A stretch of 55,519 bases of DNA from Chitinophagaceae bacterium (GTDB lineage Bacteria > Bacteroidota > Bacteroidia > Chitinophagales > Chitinophagaceae), in contig JAEUVK010000174.1 in the NCBI GenBank assembly GCA_016787135.1, forward strand, positions 1 through 55,519, read 5' to 3'. The notes beneath the pieces are model-generated. The model was given only the letters and a program-made list of their open reading frames with translations. It did not search any database and had not been told where the DNA came from. A program made the position numbers and the translations under genes. Below, piece by piece: positions 53,601 to 55,519 of the stretch (positions are counted from its first letter, which is position 1; the number at the start of each line of letters is the position of its first letter).

Positions 53601-55519
53601 ATGAAAAGAGGCATATATACCGTTGTGATATTAACAGGCTTCCTGTCGTTCAGGAATGCCGCATCTCAGCAAACCGCTCCTTCTGCATACAACAGCAATA
53701 CCAAAATAAATTATATACGGGCATGGGATGCTATGGCCCCCATAAGCCATGCAGATACTATACTGACCAGGTATGCGAAAGATGTAAAGCAGGCCACACA
53801 GTATTTTGATGGATTGGGGCGCCCTATTCAAACTGTTGTACGAAAGGGGTCCATAATCACTGGTAGCAGCGCATTGGACCTCGTAAGCCCTGCTGTTTAT
53901 GATGAGTTTGGAAGAGAGTCAGTCAAATATCTTCCCTTTGCAGCCAATAATACAGGCGGCAATACTTCCCTTAGCGACGGGCTGTTTAAACTCAACCCTT
54001 TTCAGCAAGACTCTGTTTTTAACAAAGGCATGTTCAGTGATGAGACCTGGTATTATAGCAAGACCGTCTTTGAAGCTTCTCCGTTAAACAGGGCATTGGA
54101 AATCTATGCGCCGGGAAATAACTGGGCGGGCACTTCAGGACAAAGCAGCGAGGCTAACCGAAGAGGTGTAAAGATGAAGTATTGGATAAATACCACTACC
54201 GACTCTGTACGGATATGGACAGTGACAGACGTGGCCAACACATTTGGAACTTATGCGACCAGCAGCGCTTATGCAGCCGGGCAATTGTACAAAAATGTAA
54301 CTGCCGATGAACATAATAAACAGGTGATCGAGTTCAAGGACAAAGAAGGTAAAGTGATCTTGAAGAAAGTACAGTTATCGGCTGATGCTGATACCGGAAC
54401 AGGCAAAGGACACCACGGCTGGCTATGCACCTATTATATCTATGATGATCTGAACAATCTTCGCTGCGTCATTCAGCCGGAAGGGGTAAAGACGCTGGCT
54501 GCCAATAGCTGGAATATGAATTACAGTAGCGGTGTGTTACTGGCCGAACAGTGCTTCCGCTATGAATATGACGGCAGGCAACGGATGATCATGAAAAAAG
54601 TGCCCGGCGCAGGCATTGTGTATATGGTTTACGATGTACGTGACCGGTTAGTGATGACGCAGGACTCCCTGCTGCGTGCGGCGTATAAATGGCAATATAT
54701 AAAATACGATGACCTGAACCGTCCCGATAGTACCGGCCTTATCACCGATAACAGCTACTACAATAATGCCCCTTATCACCGCAACCTGGCACAAAGCAGT
54801 ACCGATTACCCGAAGGTCACGAGCTATACTAATGAGGTACTCACACAAGCATTTTATGACAACTATACATGGCGCAGCAGCGAAGGCAATCCTTTATCTG
54901 CAACAAGAAACACCACTTACGACAGCTACTTTGAGACGGCCAGTAACACGGCCTGGCCATATCCACAGAGCGCCACTGTACAAAGCAGCCAGCTTAACGG
55001 AATGGTGACAGGCACCAAAGTAAAAGTATTGGGTACGGGTACTTATTTATATACAGTCAGTTTTTATGATGATAAAGGAAGAGTGATACAGGTGCATTCA
55101 CAAAACATCAGTACCGGAACAGATATTGCAAACACCCAATATAGCTGGGCTGGGCTTCCGTTGCTCAGTATGGTAAAACACGAAAAGGCTGGCAGTAATA
55201 CGCAAACAAGCATTGTGCTCACCAAAACTACATACGACAGCCTGTGGCGGGCAGTAAAAACAGAGAAGAAAGTAAGCAATACGAAGGTGAACAGCGGCGA
55301 TATTCCCGGCAGTTGGACCACCATCAGCCTGCAGGAGTATGATGCTTTAGGTCAGTTGAAGAAAAAGATTCTCTCCCTCTCAGGGGGAGCCGGAGGGGGC
55401 CCATTGGAGACACTGGAGTACGACTACAACATCCGCGGATGGATGCTGGGAGCCAATCGCAACTATGCAAAGAATACTGGCAGTACCACGAACAACTTTG
55501 GTTTTGATTTAGGGTACGA
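53601..55519 (+). CDS. DUF6443-type RHS/YD-repeat protein (3' partial)
   Basis: From the ATG at 53601 the frame stays open for 639 codons to the window edge. It has a signal peptide (GIYTVVILTGFLSFRNAASQ). A DUF6443-type N-terminus follows (INYIRAWDAMAPISHADTILT, VKQATQYFDGLGRPIQTVVRKGS, VYDEFGRESVKYLPF). YD-type repeats come next (YEYDGRQRMIMKKVPGAG, YDVRDRLVMTQD, FYDDKGRVIQVHSQN, EYDALGQLKKKI, EYDYNIRGWMLGANRNY). Such proteins usually continue into the RHS-associated core and a variable C-terminal tip, which may be a toxin; neither is in the window. A GC-rich segment at 55371-55402 codes for SGGAGGGP in a linker. Confidence 0.85.
   Translation, partial: MKRGIYTVVILTGFLSFRNAASQQTAPSAYNSNTKINYIRAWDAMAPISHADTILTRYAKDVKQATQYFDGLGRPIQTVVRKGSIITGSSALDLVSPAVYDEFGRESVKYLPFAANNTGGNTSLSDGLFKLNPFQQDSVFNKGMFSDETWYYSKTVFEASPLNRALEIYAPGNNWAGTSGQSSEANRRGVKMKYWINTTTDSVRIWTVTDVANTFGTYATSSAYAAGQLYKNVTADEHNKQVIEFKDKEGKVILKKVQLSADADTGTGKGHHGWLCTYYIYDDLNNLRCVIQPEGVKTLAANSWNMNYSSGVLLAEQCFRYEYDGRQRMIMKKVPGAGIVYMVYDVRDRLVMTQDSLLRAAYKWQYIKYDDLNRPDSTGLITDNSYYNNAPYHRNLAQSSTDYPKVTSYTNEVLTQAFYDNYTWRSSEGNPLSATRNTTYDSYFETASNTAWPYPQSATVQSSQLNGMVTGTKVKVLGTGTYLYTVSFYDDKGRVIQVHSQNISTGTDIANTQYSWAGLPLLSMVKHEKAGSNTQTSIVLTKTTYDSLWRAVKTEKKVSNTKVNSGDIPGSWTTISLQEYDALGQLKKKILSLSGGAGGGPLETLEYDYNIRGWMLGANRNYAKNTGSTTNNFGFDLGY
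55371..55402 (+). repeat. GC-rich in-frame segment resembling a dispersed repeat
   Basis: A pyrimidine-rich CTCTCCCTCTC is followed by G-runs (AGGGGGAG, CCGGAGGGGGCC) inside the RHS reading frame. CTCCC and GGGAG can pair. The local composition is unlike the rest of the gene, and the segment encodes a Gly/Ala linker between two YD units. From memory, similar G/C-rich words recur in Bacteroidota genomes as dispersed repeats; no second copy was noticed in this window. Confidence 0.35.

Noticed and set aside
48536..55519. Complete polymorphic toxin/immunity locus
   Set aside because: No toxin tip, RHS core or immunity gene is inside the window; only the upstream part of such a locus can be supported.

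Overview
The window is a chromosomal segment of a member of the phylum Bacteroidota, most likely family Chitinophagaceae (the family is inference). Evidence: two SusC/SusD outer-membrane pairs, a PorZ-like type IX secretion protein, DUF1501/DUF1800 neighbours, RskA-type anti-sigma factors, several TAnnTTTG -7 promoter elements, few Shine-Dalgarno sequences and moderate GC. Housekeeping genes (rodA, galE, serS, prfA, recO, gcvH) show it is core chromosome. I found no tRNA, rRNA, CRISPR array, transposase or prophage.

Layout. 1-5.0 kb: 3' part of rodA, a metallo-beta-lactamase-fold hydrolase, an ECF sigma / repeat-containing anti-sigma / periplasmic protein operon, and an orphan transketolase C-terminal half. 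5.1-14.2 kb: galE, then a phosphate block: PiT permease with its DUF47 partner on the minus strand and, divergently, a phosphate-porin-like protein, a TonB-dependent receptor and a beta-helix lipoprotein. 14.2-22.2 kb: DUF1501/DUF1800 pair, AlkB-type hydroxylase, M43 metalloprotease lipoprotein, serS, GNAT, a small conserved protein and a secreted cyclophilin. 22.2-27.2 kb: a minus-strand outer-membrane receptor, gcvH, an ECF sigma/RskA pair and a VanZ-like protein. 27.2-38.5 kb: DUF937-like protein, prfA, an amidohydrolase / di-haem peroxidase / cytochrome c run, recO-porZ, and an MMPL/RND exporter. 38.6-48.3 kb: two tandem SusCD pairs. 48.5 kb to the end: a three-gene operon of a coiled-coil/beta-barrel protein and two YD/RHS-type secreted proteins, the last cut by the window edge.

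The strongest regulatory signal is a set of 7-4-7 direct repeats of the form GNTAACA-N4-GNTAACA, the geometry of a PhoB/PhoP box. They lie upstream of the porin (8245-8262) and the TonB receptor (9642-9659, 9686-9703), with a weaker copy at 14055-14072 followed by a stretch that ends in a terminator and contains no ORF. I infer a phosphate-starvation regulon that includes an outer-membrane uptake pair and possibly a small RNA. The second notable region is the RHS operon at the right end. It carries a 10-bp-arm palindrome upstream and an in-frame GC-rich insert that resembles a dispersed repeat.
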